Part shown: positions 1 to 7,886 of the stretch, piece by piece
Layout: every line of letters begins with the position of its first letter
Numbering within the stretch: the first letter of the stretch is position 1
Assembly (NCBI RefSeq): GCF_003966155.1
Contig: NZ_RXNS01000026.1
Span: forward strand, 1-39,656
Source: Halomonas nitroreducens
Lineage (GTDB): Bacteria; Pseudomonadota; Gammaproteobacteria; Pseudomonadales; Halomonadaceae
Direction of reading: 5' to 3'
Length of the DNA: 39,656 nucleotides
Translations under genes and position numbers: made by a program
Notes under the pieces: generated by a model
The model's database searches: none
Told to the model about the DNA's origin: nothing
The model's input: only the letters and a program-made list of their open reading frames with translations

Positions 1-265
1 TCTGCAGCTCCTCCAGGCCGAGCTCGTAGCCGGACAGGTGCAGCAGCGAGTAGAGCAGCATGGAGCCGTGGCCGTTGGACAGCACGAAGCGGTCGCGGTC
101 GGGCCAGTGCGGATCGGCCGGGTTGTGCTGCAGATAGTCGTTCCACAGTACCTCGGCGATGTCGGCCATGCCCATCGGGGCGCCGGGGTGGCCGGAGTTG
201 GCCTTCTGGACGGCATCCATGGACAGGGCGCGAATGGCATTGGCCAGTTCGAAACGGGACGGCAT
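1..265 (-). CDS. tkt: Transketolase, N-terminal part (runs off the window)
   Basis: This is the first 88 codons of transketolase, the thiamine diphosphate enzyme that moves two-carbon units in the non-oxidative pentose phosphate pathway. The start MPSRFELANAIRALSMDAVQ is followed by SGHPGAPMGMADIAEVLW and by LSNGHGSMLLYSLLHLSGY, both hallmark blocks of the TPP-binding domain. The start ATG is at 265 on the minus strand, with a GAGGAG-type ribosome binding site a few bases upstream. The stop codon lies left of position 1, so the gene is partial only because of the window edge. In gamma- and betaproteobacteria tkt is often next to metK, and metK lies about 6.3 kb to the right here, with an iron-uptake block in between. 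Identity is secure from the motifs. Confidence 0.93.
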   Translation of the reverse strand, partial: MPSRFELANAIRALSMDAVQKANSGHPGAPMGMADIAEVLWNDYLQHNPADPHWPDRDRFVLSNGHGSMLLYSLLHLSGYELGLEELQ

Positions 266-464
266 GGGGGTCAGCTCCTCGCCTGCGGCAATAGTAGCAA
301 TGACACGGTCGGGCCAGGGGGTGGCCGGACGTGGATTCTGGCTGGGATGCGCCGCGAGACGCGAGCGGCGCGGTCAAAGTCGGTCGCTTATTGTCGCCGA
401 GATGGGCCCGGCCTTCAAATGCGGGCTCCTGGCGGCGCCCCTCCCCGTGATGGATTGGCGCCAG
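266..464. other. Intergenic region between tkt and the GntR regulator
   Basis: About 200 bases without a supported gene. On the minus strand TACTAT (291-296) is a possible -10 box for tkt, but I see no convincing -35. An inverted repeat GCGCCGC (349-355) / GCGGCGC (365-371) could form a hairpin after the GntR gene; it has no T-tract, so calling it a terminator would be weak. Confidence 0.4.
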
Positions 465-468
465 TTAT
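454..468. promoter_or_regulatory. Second copy of the GntR-type palindrome
   Basis: ATTGGCGCCAGTTAT repeats, with one changed base, the ATTGGCGCCAATTAT found in the promoter region at 1182-1196. It overlaps the stop codon of the GntR gene (465-467) and lies upstream of tkt. The sequence match is direct; a role as an operator is inference. Confidence 0.4.
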
Positions 469-1154
469 CGTTCATTGACCGGCATTCTCCTCGCTCGGTC
501 GGCCTGGTCCGAAGCCACTGCCCGAGTGCGCTGCTGCCAGGCGGTGAGATGGCGGTGGATGGCCCCCTGAAGGGCGACGGGGTCGTCCGCCTCCAGTGCC
601 GCCAGCATCTCGCGATGCTCCGCGAGGCTCCGAGCCACGCCGCCCGCCTGCGGCCATCCCGGCCCCGCCCCGCGCAGGCCCTGCTCGCGCAGCCAGTTGA
701 CCTGGCCGGCCAGGACCTCGTTGCCCGCGAGATCGGCCAGGGCGCGATGGAAGGCATGGTTGGTTATCGCCATGGCCTCGCCGTCCAGGGCCTCCGCTGC
801 CTTCTCGAAGTCATCCAGCGCCTGGTACGCCGCGGTGAGCCCCGCCGGCGTCTTGCGCGCCATCATCAGCGGCACCAGGGCCTGCTCGATCACCAGGCGC
901 GCTTCGGTCAGCTCGCGGCGTTCCGCCTCACTCCAGTGGCGCACCCGATAGCCTCGGTTGGGTATGTGCTCGATGATGCCCAGCTCAGCCATCCGCTCCA
1001 GTGCGCCGCGCACCACGAAGCGGCTGACGCCATAGTGCTCGGCCAGAGCATCCTGGCGCAGCCAGCTGTCTGCCGGGTAGCGCCCGCCGCTCATGCCCAG
1101 GCGTAGTTGCTCCTGCAGCCAGGCTATCTCGTTGCTACTCGTGATCTCCGTCAT
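465..1154 (-). CDS. GntR-family transcriptional regulator (FCD type)
   Basis: A 229-residue DNA-binding regulator. The N-terminal winged helix-turn-helix covers roughly residues 10-75 (LRQDALAEHYGVSRFVVRGALERMAELGII, then PNRGYRVR for the wing). The rest is an all-helical ligand domain of the FCD type, with ITNHAFHRALADLAGNE and the histidines of AEHREML and GAIHRHLTAW in the positions that usually bind a metal. An in-frame TTG start exists at 1169, but ATG at 1154 is preferred because GGAGGA sits four bases before it. The gene is divergent from the TonB receptor gene. A perfect palindrome (1182-1193) overlaps its own -10 box TATAAT (1192-1197, minus strand), which suggests autoregulation. 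The effector is not recognisable; FCD regulators usually respond to small carboxylic acids, so a link to iron is only positional. Confidence 0.85.
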   Translation of the reverse strand: MTEITSSNEIAWLQEQLRLGMSGGRYPADSWLRQDALAEHYGVSRFVVRGALERMAELGIIEHIPNRGYRVRHWSEAERRELTEARLVIEQALVPLMMARKTPAGLTAAYQALDDFEKAAEALDGEAMAITNHAFHRALADLAGNEVLAGQVNWLREQGLRGAGPGWPQAGGVARSLAEHREMLAALEADDPVALQGAIHRHLTAWQQRTRAVASDQADRARRMPVNER

Positions 1155-1181
1155 GGATTCCTCCGGCAAATTCCCTTGCAG

Positions 1182-1196
1182 ATTGGCGCCAATTAT
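1182..1196. promoter_or_regulatory. Palindromic operator candidate ATTGGCGCCAAT
   Basis: ATTGGCGCCAAT (1182-1193) is a perfect 12-base palindrome. It lies between a possible TTGCAG (1176-1181) and TATCAT (1198-1203) for the receptor gene and overlaps TATAAT (1192-1197, minus strand) for the GntR gene. A binding protein here could affect both promoters. The near-identical copy at 454-468 argues against chance. That the neighbouring GntR protein binds it is inference. Confidence 0.5.
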
Positions 1197-1210
1197 ATAT
1201 CATCTCATGC

Positions 1211-1229
1211 GTTTTTGATAATCATTACC
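1211..1229. promoter_or_regulatory. Fur box upstream of the TonB receptor operon
   Basis: GTTTTTGATAATCATTACC matches 15 of 19 positions of the classical Fur consensus, and 12 of 13 in the core GATAATCATTATC. It lies between the promoter and the receptor start codon at 1244, where Fe2+-Fur would block transcription. It fits the iron-uptake content of the operon. Confidence 0.75.
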
Positions 1230-1243
1230 AACAAGGATACGGC

Positions 1244-3298
1244 ATGCTTTCCCGCTTCCGGCTCGCGCCACTGACTGCCGCCCTGCTGGGCGCTTCCCTC
1301 AGCATCCCCCCTGCCTGGGCGGTGGAGGAGCTGACTCTCGACACCCTGGTGGTATCCAGCGATTGGCTGGGGGCCACCCAGGCAGATCCCCGCACTACCC
1401 CCGGTGGGCGGCAGTCCCTAGGGGAGGAAACTCTGGAGGCAGGCGAGGTGCGTAACCTCGAGGATGCCCTGGCGCGAGTACCGGGGGTGCATGTCCAGGA
1501 CGAGACCGGCACCGGTATCCTGCCCAACATCGGGGTGCGGGGCCTCTCGCCCCGGCGCAGCGAGCGGGTGCAGATCCTGGTCGACGGCATTCCCGCGGCC
1601 CTGGGGCCCTATAGTAACATCGGCGTCTCGCTGTTCCCCGTGACCTTGTCCACCCTGGAGCGCGTGGACGTGGTGAGGGGGGGGGCCGCGGTCCACTATG
1701 GCCCCAACAACGTCGGCGGGGTGCTCAACTTCGTCACCCGTGGCATCCCCTACGAGGCCGAGACTCAGCTGCGCGAGCGGCTGACCGTGGATGAAGCCAC
1801 CGGTCATGTGCTGACCGATAGCTACATCCGGGCCGGCGGGCAGGTCAGCGAGCGGCTGGGGCTCCAGGTCCAGGCCAACCTGGTGCGTGGCGAGGCGGGC
1901 CGGGAACATAGCGATACCGAGGTCGACAACTTCATCGTCGACGGCGAGTACCTGATCGATGACGCGCATTCGCTGGCCGGCCAGCTGCAGTATTATGGCG
2001 TCGACGCCGAGCTCCCCGGGGCCCTGTCCCCCGAAGCCTTCGAGCAAGATCGCAGCGACTCCCAGCGTCCCCACGACCGCTTCGAGGCCGACACCTGGCG
2101 GGGGCACCTCACCTGGCGCTGGCAGCCCAACGAGGACGTCGACTTCAGCTGGCGTCACTTCGGTCATCACAGCGATCGCACCTTCTGGTTCGGCCAGAGC
2201 CTGGGCACCGGCTTTCACTGGGCCGATCCGGCGGCGCCCACCACCCATGTGGCCGACTCGCCCCGCCCCTTCCGTGTCTGGGCCAGCGAGCCGCGCCTGG
2301 CCCTGCGCCGCGGCGACCACACTCTGATGCTCGGGGCGCGCTACCTCGAGGAGAGTGTCGACTTCGACGTCAACCGCCGTGAACTGGCCACCGGCACCAC
2401 CAGCGAGGTGCGCCGCTGGGATTTCGAAACCCAAGCCGTGGCGGCCTACGTCAGCGACACCTGGCGGCTCGGTGACAGCGGCTGGACGCTGACGCCGGGG
2501 TTGCGCTATGAACATGCCGAGATGGACTTCGCCGATGCCCTGGGCGGCGGCGAGGACGACAACCTCGCCGAGGAATGGCTGCCGGGCCTGACCGTCGGCT
2601 TCGAAGCCAACGATGCCTGGTACCTCTTCGCCACCAGCCAGCGTTCCCTGACCCCGGTGCAGCTGGCGCAGGTCACCAATCCCGGTGACGTCGCCAACGA
2701 GACGGCCTGGAACCACGAGCTGGGGGCGCGCTACACCGCAGGGGCCTGGCAGGCCGAGGCCACCGGCTTCGTCATCGATTATGAGGATCAGATCGTCAAG
2801 CAACCAGACAACAGCCTCAAGAACCTGGGCCGCACCCGCTACCAAGGGCTGGAGGCTCGCCTGGCCTGGGCGCCGGTCGGCGAGCCGCTCAGCCTGGAGG
2901 GGACCTGGACCTGGCTGGACACTGAGCAGCGCGACGGCGAGCATGCCGGCAACGAGGTGCCCAATGCACCGGAGCATCTGCTCAACCTGCATGCCGGCTG
3001 GACCCAGGGCGACTGGACCTGGAACCTGAATGGCCGCTATGTGGCCGAGAGCTTCTCTGATGCCGCTAACACCGAGGAAGAAACGGCCGACGGGAGTGCC
3101 GGTGAGCTGCCCGACTACTGGCAGGTGGACACCAGTCTGGCCTACCGGCTACCGGTGGCCGCCGACGCTAGCCTGACCCTGGGAGTGCACAATCTCACCG
3201 ATCATGATGCCTTCTTCCGCGGGGTGGACGTCAGCCCCGTGGGTCGGGTGCCATTGCCCGGCCGCGCCTACAGCCTCGGTCTGGACGTGACCTTCTAG
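1244..3298 (+). CDS. TonB-dependent ferric-siderophore receptor, FecA-like
   Basis: A 684-residue outer-membrane receptor that imports an iron chelate using TonB energy. Residues 1-26 form a signal peptide ending in PPAWA. The mature end ELTLDTLVVSS looks like a TonB box; there is no N-terminal signalling (STN) domain, so it should not drive an anti-sigma cascade as E. coli FecA does. The plug domain contains RNLEDALARVPGVHVQ, IGVRGLSPRRSERVQILVDG and VDVVRGGAAVHYGPNNVGG, closely like the FecA/ferric dicitrate branch. The beta-barrel ends in GRAYSLGLDVTF, a terminal aromatic residue typical of outer-membrane barrels. It heads an operon with a complete ABC importer and is preceded by a Fur box. 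The actual ligand cannot be read from sequence; ferric citrate or a hydroxycarboxylate siderophore are options. Confidence 0.9.
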   Translation: MLSRFRLAPLTAALLGASLSIPPAWAVEELTLDTLVVSSDWLGATQADPRTTPGGRQSLGEETLEAGEVRNLEDALARVPGVHVQDETGTGILPNIGVRGLSPRRSERVQILVDGIPAALGPYSNIGVSLFPVTLSTLERVDVVRGGAAVHYGPNNVGGVLNFVTRGIPYEAETQLRERLTVDEATGHVLTDSYIRAGGQVSERLGLQVQANLVRGEAGREHSDTEVDNFIVDGEYLIDDAHSLAGQLQYYGVDAELPGALSPEAFEQDRSDSQRPHDRFEADTWRGHLTWRWQPNEDVDFSWRHFGHHSDRTFWFGQSLGTGFHWADPAAPTTHVADSPRPFRVWASEPRLALRRGDHTLMLGARYLEESVDFDVNRRELATGTTSEVRRWDFETQAVAAYVSDTWRLGDSGWTLTPGLRYEHAEMDFADALGGGEDDNLAEEWLPGLTVGFEANDAWYLFATSQRSLTPVQLAQVTNPGDVANETAWNHELGARYTAGAWQAEATGFVIDYEDQIVKQPDNSLKNLGRTRYQGLEARLAWAPVGEPLSLEGTWTWLDTEQRDGEHAGNEVPNAPEHLLNLHAGWTQGDWTWNLNGRYVAESFSDAANTEEETADGSAGELPDYWQVDTSLAYRLPVAADASLTLGVHNLTDHDAFFRGVDVSPVGRVPLPGRAYSLGLDVTF

Positions 3299-3311
3299 GC
3301 CTCCCGAACTC

Positions 3312-3341
3312 GCCCCGCACACGGCCAGCCGCGTGCGGGGC
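3312..3341 (+). other. Hairpin between receptor and binding-protein genes
   Basis: GCCCCGCAC (3312-3320) pairs perfectly with GTGCGGGGC (3333-3341) around a 12-base loop. There is no T-tract, so it is more likely an mRNA-stability or attenuation element giving more receptor than transporter than a full terminator. The stem is seen directly; its role is inferred. Confidence 0.5.
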
Positions 3342-3377
3342 ATCCTCATGTCAGCATCACCTGTTTCCGGAGTCGCG

Positions 3378-4535
3378 ATGCCCTCCCTCGTTTCGCCCCG
3401 CTCGACGCGCCGCCCTTCCCCCCTCTGGCCGATGCTGGGGTGGTGGCTAATGTGGAGCCTGCTGTCCGGGAATGCCCTGGCCGACGAGGTCACGGTGACC
3501 GACCTGGCCGGCCGCGAGGTCACCATACCCCACGGCGCGGAGCGGGTGATCCTCGGCGAAGGCCGCCTGCTCTACACCCTGGCGGCCCTGCGCCCGGAGG
3601 CCCCCTTCGCGCCTCTGGTGGGCTGGCGGGACGAGCTCAAGCGCTTCGACGGCGACGTCTGGGCTCGCTATCAAGAACGTTTTCCCGAGGCGGCGTCCCT
3701 GGCCACCTTCGGCAAGGCCGCCAACGGCGAGTTCAGCCTCGAGCAGGCCCTGGCCCTCGAGCCCGATGCCATCGTCTTCGATCTCGCCGCCTGGCCCGCC
3801 CTGCGCGATGGGCCGACGCTTCCGGTGCTGGAGGCGGCGGGCATCCCGGTGGTGTTCGTCGACTTCCTGACCGAGCCGGACCGCCACATGGCGCCCAGCG
3901 TGCGTCTGCTGGGTCGGCTGTTCGCCGCCGAGGCACGGGCCGAGGCCCTGCTGGCCCTGCGTCGGGAGAGCCTGGAGGCCGTTGCCGACCGGCTGCCCGC
4001 CCGCCGGCCCCGGGTGCTGATCGAGACCGCCGCCGGTCTGCATCCCGACTGCTGCCGCAGCGTCGGCGACGACAACCTGGGGCGGGTGGTGCGTCTGGCT
4101 GGCGGCGACAACATCGCCGCGGCGCGCATCCCCGGGGTATTCGGGCGGCTGCATCCCGAATGGGTGCTGGCCGAGGACCCCGAGGTCATCGTCATGACCG
4201 GCGGCGACTGGCAGGCCATGAGCGAAGCGGCGGTGCCCATGGGCTATGAGGCCTCTCCCGGGGCGGCTCGGGCGGCCATGCGTGGGTTGACCGAGATGCG
4301 CCTGGGCTGGCGCGAGCTGTCGGCGGTGCGTGAGGGACGGGTGCATGGGCTCTGGCACCAGTTCTACAACACGCCCTACCAGTTCGTGGCCGTGCAGCGC
4401 CTGGCCAAGTGGCTGCACCCCGAGGCCATGGCCGACCTGGACCCCGAAGCCCTGTGGCGCCGCCTGCACGATGACTTCCTGCCGCTGTCGGCGGAGGGCG
4501 CCTTCTGGGCATCACTTGACGAGGAGACCCGGTGA
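3378..4535 (+). CDS. ABC transporter periplasmic binding protein, iron-siderophore type
   Basis: A 385-residue substrate-binding protein of the FecB/BtuF (helical backbone) class. It has an N-terminal Sec signal (PMLGWWLMWSLLSGNALA, about residues 18-35), then VTVTDLAGREVTIPHGAERVILGEGRLL, the usual opening of these proteins, and EQALALEPDAIVFD before the second lobe. Upstream in-frame starts exist at 3333 (GTG, inside a hairpin stem) and 3348, but ATG at 3378 has a GGAG six bases before it and gives a clean signal peptide. It lies 79 bases after the receptor gene and overlaps the permease gene by four bases. An unusual HPDCC motif near residue 219 is noted; whether the cysteines matter is unknown. 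Confidence 0.86.
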   Translation: MPSLVSPRSTRRPSPLWPMLGWWLMWSLLSGNALADEVTVTDLAGREVTIPHGAERVILGEGRLLYTLAALRPEAPFAPLVGWRDELKRFDGDVWARYQERFPEAASLATFGKAANGEFSLEQALALEPDAIVFDLAAWPALRDGPTLPVLEAAGIPVVFVDFLTEPDRHMAPSVRLLGRLFAAEARAEALLALRRESLEAVADRLPARRPRVLIETAAGLHPDCCRSVGDDNLGRVVRLAGGDNIAAARIPGVFGRLHPEWVLAEDPEVIVMTGGDWQAMSEAAVPMGYEASPGAARAAMRGLTEMRLGWRELSAVREGRVHGLWHQFYNTPYQFVAVQRLAKWLHPEAMADLDPEALWRRLHDDFLPLSAEGAFWASLDEETR

Positions 4536-5599
4536 GCCTCGAAGCCGTCACCGACCCGGCCGGTGCTGCCATGGCCGATGGATTCCGCCGCCAGGAAGCC
4601 CGGCATCGCGCCTGGGTGCTGGGGGGGCTGGGCCTGCTGCTGACGGCCCTGGCCGCCGACCTGTTGCTGGGCCCGGGCAGCCACTCGCCAGGCGAGGTGC
4701 TCCGGGCCCTGTGGTACCCGGCCGAGGCCAGCCCCCTGGTGCGCATCACGGTGTGGCAGATCCGTCTGCCGACGGCCCTGCTGGCGATACTGTCCGGTGC
4801 CGGGCTGGCGGTGGCCGGGGCCCAGATGCAGACCGTCCTCGACAACCCCCTCGCCGACCCCTTCACCCTGGGGCTGGCCTCGGCGGCGAGCTTCGGCGCC
4901 GCCCTGGCGGTGGTGGCCGGTATCAGCCTGCTGCCCCTGGCGGGGCACTTGGCCGCCGCGGGCAATGCCTTCGTCTTCAGCCTGCTGGCCGCTGGGATGA
5001 TCCACCTGCTCAGCCGCTTGCGGGGTGTCGGCCTGGATACCCTGGTGTTGCTGGGGATTGCCACCATGTTCACCTTCAATGCCCTGCTGGGCCTGCTCCA
5101 GTACCTGGCCTCGCCGGATGCGCTGCAGCAGCTGGTATTCTGGTCGCTGGGCAGCCTGGCGCGACCTTCTGGCCTCAAGCTCGGCCTGATCGCCGCGGTG
5201 CTGATGGCCTGCCTGCTGCTCAGCCAGCGCCTGGGCTGGCAGCTTGGCGCGCTGCGCCTTGGCGGCCTGCAGGCCCAGGCCATGGGAGTGCGGGTCGCGC
5301 CGCTGCGTCTGGGCATGTTGGCGGTCATGGCGTTGCTGACCGCCGTGGTGGTGGCGGCGGTGGGCACCATCGGCTTCGTTGGCCTGGTGGCCCCGCACAT
5401 GGCGCGCCTGCTGGTAGGCGAACAGCAGCGCCATTTCCTGCCGCTTTCGGCGTTGTGCGGCGCCACTTTGATGTGTGTTGCCGATCTGGCCAGCAAGCTG
5501 GTGGTGCCGGGCCTGGTACTGCCCATCGGCATCGTCACCGCCCTGGCCGGGTTGCCGGCCTTCTTCCTGTTGATCCTGCGTCGCCGGAGATCGCTCTGA
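4532..5599 (+). CDS. FecCD-family ABC transporter permease
   Basis: A 355-residue inner-membrane permease of the iron-siderophore/cobalamin family. After a soluble N-terminus of about 30 residues come around ten hydrophobic segments. Family blocks are visible: WQIRLPTALLAILSGAGLAVAGAQMQTVLDNPLADPFTLG near residues 75-115 and GTIGFVGLVAPHMARLLVG near 280-300, which includes the loop that contacts the ATPase. The GTG start at 4532 overlaps the preceding stop codon and has GAGGAG six bases upstream. The gene ends in TGATG shared with the ATPase gene, so translation of the three transporter genes is probably coupled. Confidence 0.93.
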   Translation: MSLEAVTDPAGAAMADGFRRQEARHRAWVLGGLGLLLTALAADLLLGPGSHSPGEVLRALWYPAEASPLVRITVWQIRLPTALLAILSGAGLAVAGAQMQTVLDNPLADPFTLGLASAASFGAALAVVAGISLLPLAGHLAAAGNAFVFSLLAAGMIHLLSRLRGVGLDTLVLLGIATMFTFNALLGLLQYLASPDALQQLVFWSLGSLARPSGLKLGLIAAVLMACLLLSQRLGWQLGALRLGGLQAQAMGVRVAPLRLGMLAVMALLTAVVVAAVGTIGFVGLVAPHMARLLVGEQQRHFLPLSALCGATLMCVADLASKLVVPGLVLPIGIVTALAGLPAFFLLILRRRRSL

Positions 5600-6360
5600 T
5601 GGCCACCGATACCTTGTGGGTCAGCCGTGTCAGCCTGGAACAGCGGCTGGCCATCGACGCCACCCTGGTCGCCCCGGCTGGTAGCATTACCGTGCTGCTG
5701 GGCCCCAATGGCGCCGGCAAGTCGACCCTGCTCAAGGCTCTGGCCGGCATCGAGCCGGCGAGGGTGCAGGCGAGCCTCGGCGGGCATGACCTGATGGCAC
5801 TGCCCGCGGCCGAGCGCCGCGCGGCCCTCTATTACCTGCCGCAGCTGGGCGGTAACCAGGCGGCGTTGAGCGTGCACGAGGCGGTACTGCTCTCGCTCAA
5901 GACCCTGTATCCCGGTCGCTTGAGTGATGAGGACCTGGCGAGGGTCATGGCGGCGCTGGCCGCCATGGGGCTCGAGGCCCTTGCAGGGCGGCGGCTCGCC
6001 AGCCTGTCCGGGGGGCAGTACCAACGGGTCGCCATTGCTCAGGCGCTGGTGCGCCGGCCCCGGGTGTTGATGCTGGACGAGCCCACCAGTGCCCTGGACC
6101 TGCACCAGCAGCTGCGGGTGCTGGAATGGTTGCGTCGTGAGGCCGATGCCGGCCGTACCGTACTGGTGGCACTGCACGACCTCAACCTGGCGGCGAGGTT
6201 CGCCGATCACTGTTGGCTGCTCAAGGACGGGCGCTGCCAGGTGGCGGGTGAGGCGGAGGCGTGTCTGACCGCCGAGCATCTGGAGAGACTCTTCGCAGTT
6301 CGCCTGGCCGTGGAGACCGGATCGGATGCCCGACCCCGCATTCAGGCCCTGGGACTGTGA
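5599..6360 (+). CDS. ABC transporter ATP-binding protein, iron-siderophore type
   Basis: A 253-residue nucleotide-binding subunit. Walker A is GPNGAGKST (about residues 35-43), the signature is LSGGQYQR, Walker B is VLMLDEPTSALD, and the switch histidine is in ALHDLNLAARFAD; all key residues are present. The small size and FepC/BtuD-like layout match the FecCD permease before it. The start at 5599 overlaps the permease stop. It is the last gene of the Fur-box operon; the next gene, metK, has its own leader and promoter candidate. Confidence 0.93.
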   Translation: MATDTLWVSRVSLEQRLAIDATLVAPAGSITVLLGPNGAGKSTLLKALAGIEPARVQASLGGHDLMALPAAERRAALYYLPQLGGNQAALSVHEAVLLSLKTLYPGRLSDEDLARVMAALAAMGLEALAGRRLASLSGGQYQRVAIAQALVRRPRVLMLDEPTSALDLHQQLRVLEWLRREADAGRTVLVALHDLNLAARFADHCWLLKDGRCQVAGEAEACLTAEHLERLFAVRLAVETGSDARPRIQALGL

Positions 6361-6420
6361 GGCTGCTCGTCCGCTCTCGCTGGGCGGCCCGATGCGCTAG
6401 GAAGGGTCGCGGCGAGGGTG

Positions 6421-6550
6421 TAGAATCCGCCCCCAGCCGGCCCGCCCGGGCCCCGGCGCGATGCGCCGCTGTCCCGCGGCGGGGCCACACCGTTATCCTG
6501 GCTTCGAGCCCAGACGCCGTCATCCCACCATGTAGAGGGTCGAGGACGCC
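6421..6550 (+). promoter_or_regulatory. metK promoter candidate and structured 5' leader
   Basis: TAGAAT (6421-6426) is a good -10 box, leaving a leader of roughly 115 bases before metK. The leader holds a large hairpin: GGCCCCGGCGCG (6449-6460) against CGCGGCGGGGCC (6475-6486), one mismatch in 12. An ATG-TAG start-stop pair lies at 6530-6535, 21 bases before the metK ATG. I do not recognise a known SAM riboswitch in it. The -35 region is weak. Confidence 0.45.
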
Positions 6551-7771
6551 ATGAGCGAATACTCCCTGTTCACCTCCGAGTCCGTGTCCGAGGGACACCC
6601 GGACAAGATCGCCGACCAGATCTCCGATGCGGTGCTCGACGCCATCATCGCGCGGGACAAGAACGCCCGGGTGGCCTGCGAGACGCTGGTCAAGACCGGG
6701 GTGGCCATCGTCGCCGGCGAGATCAGCACCTCTGCCTGGATCGACCTGGAGGACCTGGTGCGCCGGGTGATCCTGGATATCGGCTATACCTCCTCGGACG
6801 TCGGCTTCGACGGCGAGACCTGCGGCGTGCTCAACCTGATCGGCAAGCAGAGCGTGGATATCGCCCAGGGGGTCGACCGCAGCAAGCCCGAGGACCAGGG
6901 CGCCGGCGACCAGGGGCTGATGTTCGGCTACGCGACCGACGAGACCGACTCCTACATGCCGGCCCCGATCCACTATGCCCACCGCCTGGTGGAGCGCCAG
7001 GCCGAGCTGCGCAAGCACGGCCTGCTGCCCTGGCTGCGCCCGGACGCCAAGAGCCAGCTGACCTTCCGCTACGACGAGCACGGCAAGCCCTGTGGCGTGG
7101 ACGCGGTGGTGCTGTCGACCCAGCACGACCCGGACATCGACCAGGACGAGCTGCGCAAGATGGTCAAGCGCGAGATCATCGAGCAGGTGATCCCCACCGA
7201 GTGGCTCAGCGAGGCGACCCACTACCACATCAACCCCACCGGCAAGTTCGTCATCGGCGGCCCGGTGGGCGACTGCGGCCTGACCGGGCGCAAGATCATC
7301 GTCGACACCTACGGCGGCATGGCCCGCCACGGCGGCGGCGCCTTCTCCGGCAAGGATCCCTCCAAGGTCGACCGCAGCGCCGCCTATGCCGGCCGCTACG
7401 TGGCCAAGAACATCGTCGCCGCCGGCCTGGCCGAGCGCTGCGAGATCCAGGTCTCCTATGCCATCGGCGTGGCCGAGCCGACCTCGGTGTCGGTGAACAC
7501 CTTCGGCACCGGCAAGATCAGCGACGAGCGCATCGTCGAGCTGGTCCGCGAGCACTTCGACCTGCGGCCCAATGCGATCACCCGCATGCTCGACCTGCTG
7601 CATCCCATGTATCGCCTGACCGCGGCCTATGGCCACTTCGGCCGCGAGCCCTTCGAGACCAGCTACACCTGGACCGACACCCAGGGCGAGCAGCACACCG
7701 AGACCTTTACCGCCTTCCCCTGGGAGAAGACCGACCGCGCCCAGGCGCTGCGCGACGCTGCCGGGCTGTGA
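6551..7771 (+). CDS. metK: S-adenosylmethionine synthetase
   Basis: A 406-residue cytoplasmic enzyme that makes S-adenosylmethionine from methionine and ATP. The N-terminal SEGHPDKIADQISDAVLDAI contains the ATP-binding histidine (residue 16). GAGDQGLMFGYATDE and the phosphate loop GGGAFSGKDPSKVDRSAAY follow, as in MetK of bacteria. It is slightly longer than the E. coli enzyme (384 residues). GAGGA precedes the start. With ahcY and metF in the same window it makes up much of the activated methyl cycle. A very strong terminator follows at 7815-7848. Confidence 0.98.
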   Translation: MSEYSLFTSESVSEGHPDKIADQISDAVLDAIIARDKNARVACETLVKTGVAIVAGEISTSAWIDLEDLVRRVILDIGYTSSDVGFDGETCGVLNLIGKQSVDIAQGVDRSKPEDQGAGDQGLMFGYATDETDSYMPAPIHYAHRLVERQAELRKHGLLPWLRPDAKSQLTFRYDEHGKPCGVDAVVLSTQHDPDIDQDELRKMVKREIIEQVIPTEWLSEATHYHINPTGKFVIGGPVGDCGLTGRKIIVDTYGGMARHGGGAFSGKDPSKVDRSAAYAGRYVAKNIVAAGLAERCEIQVSYAIGVAEPTSVSVNTFGTGKISDERIVELVREHFDLRPNAITRMLDLLHPMYRLTAAYGHFGREPFETSYTWTDTQGEQHTETFTAFPWEKTDRAQALRDAAGL

Positions 7772-7814
7772 GCTGCGCCGACATCCGGCGTCGCTGATCT
7801 CGCACGTCATTTGA

Positions 7815-7850
7815 GGGCCCCGCCCGGCATCGCCGGGCGGGGCCCTTTGC
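7815..7850 (+). terminator. Rho-independent terminator after metK
   Basis: GGGCCCCGCCCGGC (7815-7828) and GCCGGGCGGGGCCC (7832-7845) form a perfect 14-base-pair stem with an ATC loop, followed by TTTGCT. The T-run is short but the stem is extremely stable. It separates metK from ligB. Confidence 0.85.
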
Positions 7851-7886
7851 TAGGGTCGAGGCAGATCCCTGCCGGGAGCGATTCCC

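Noticed and set aside
349..371. GCGCCGC/GCGGCGC hairpin as a terminator for the GntR gene
   Set aside because: No T-tract on either strand and about 95 bases after the stop codon; support is too weak.
38..1106. Plus-strand open frames across tkt and the GntR gene
   Set aside because: They run against two recognised minus-strand genes and show no family features.
4192..6279. Long open frames on the strand opposite the iron-transporter genes
   Set aside because: They are antisense to well-supported genes, have glutamine/arginine/histidine-rich compositions typical of GC-rich shadow frames, and match no family.
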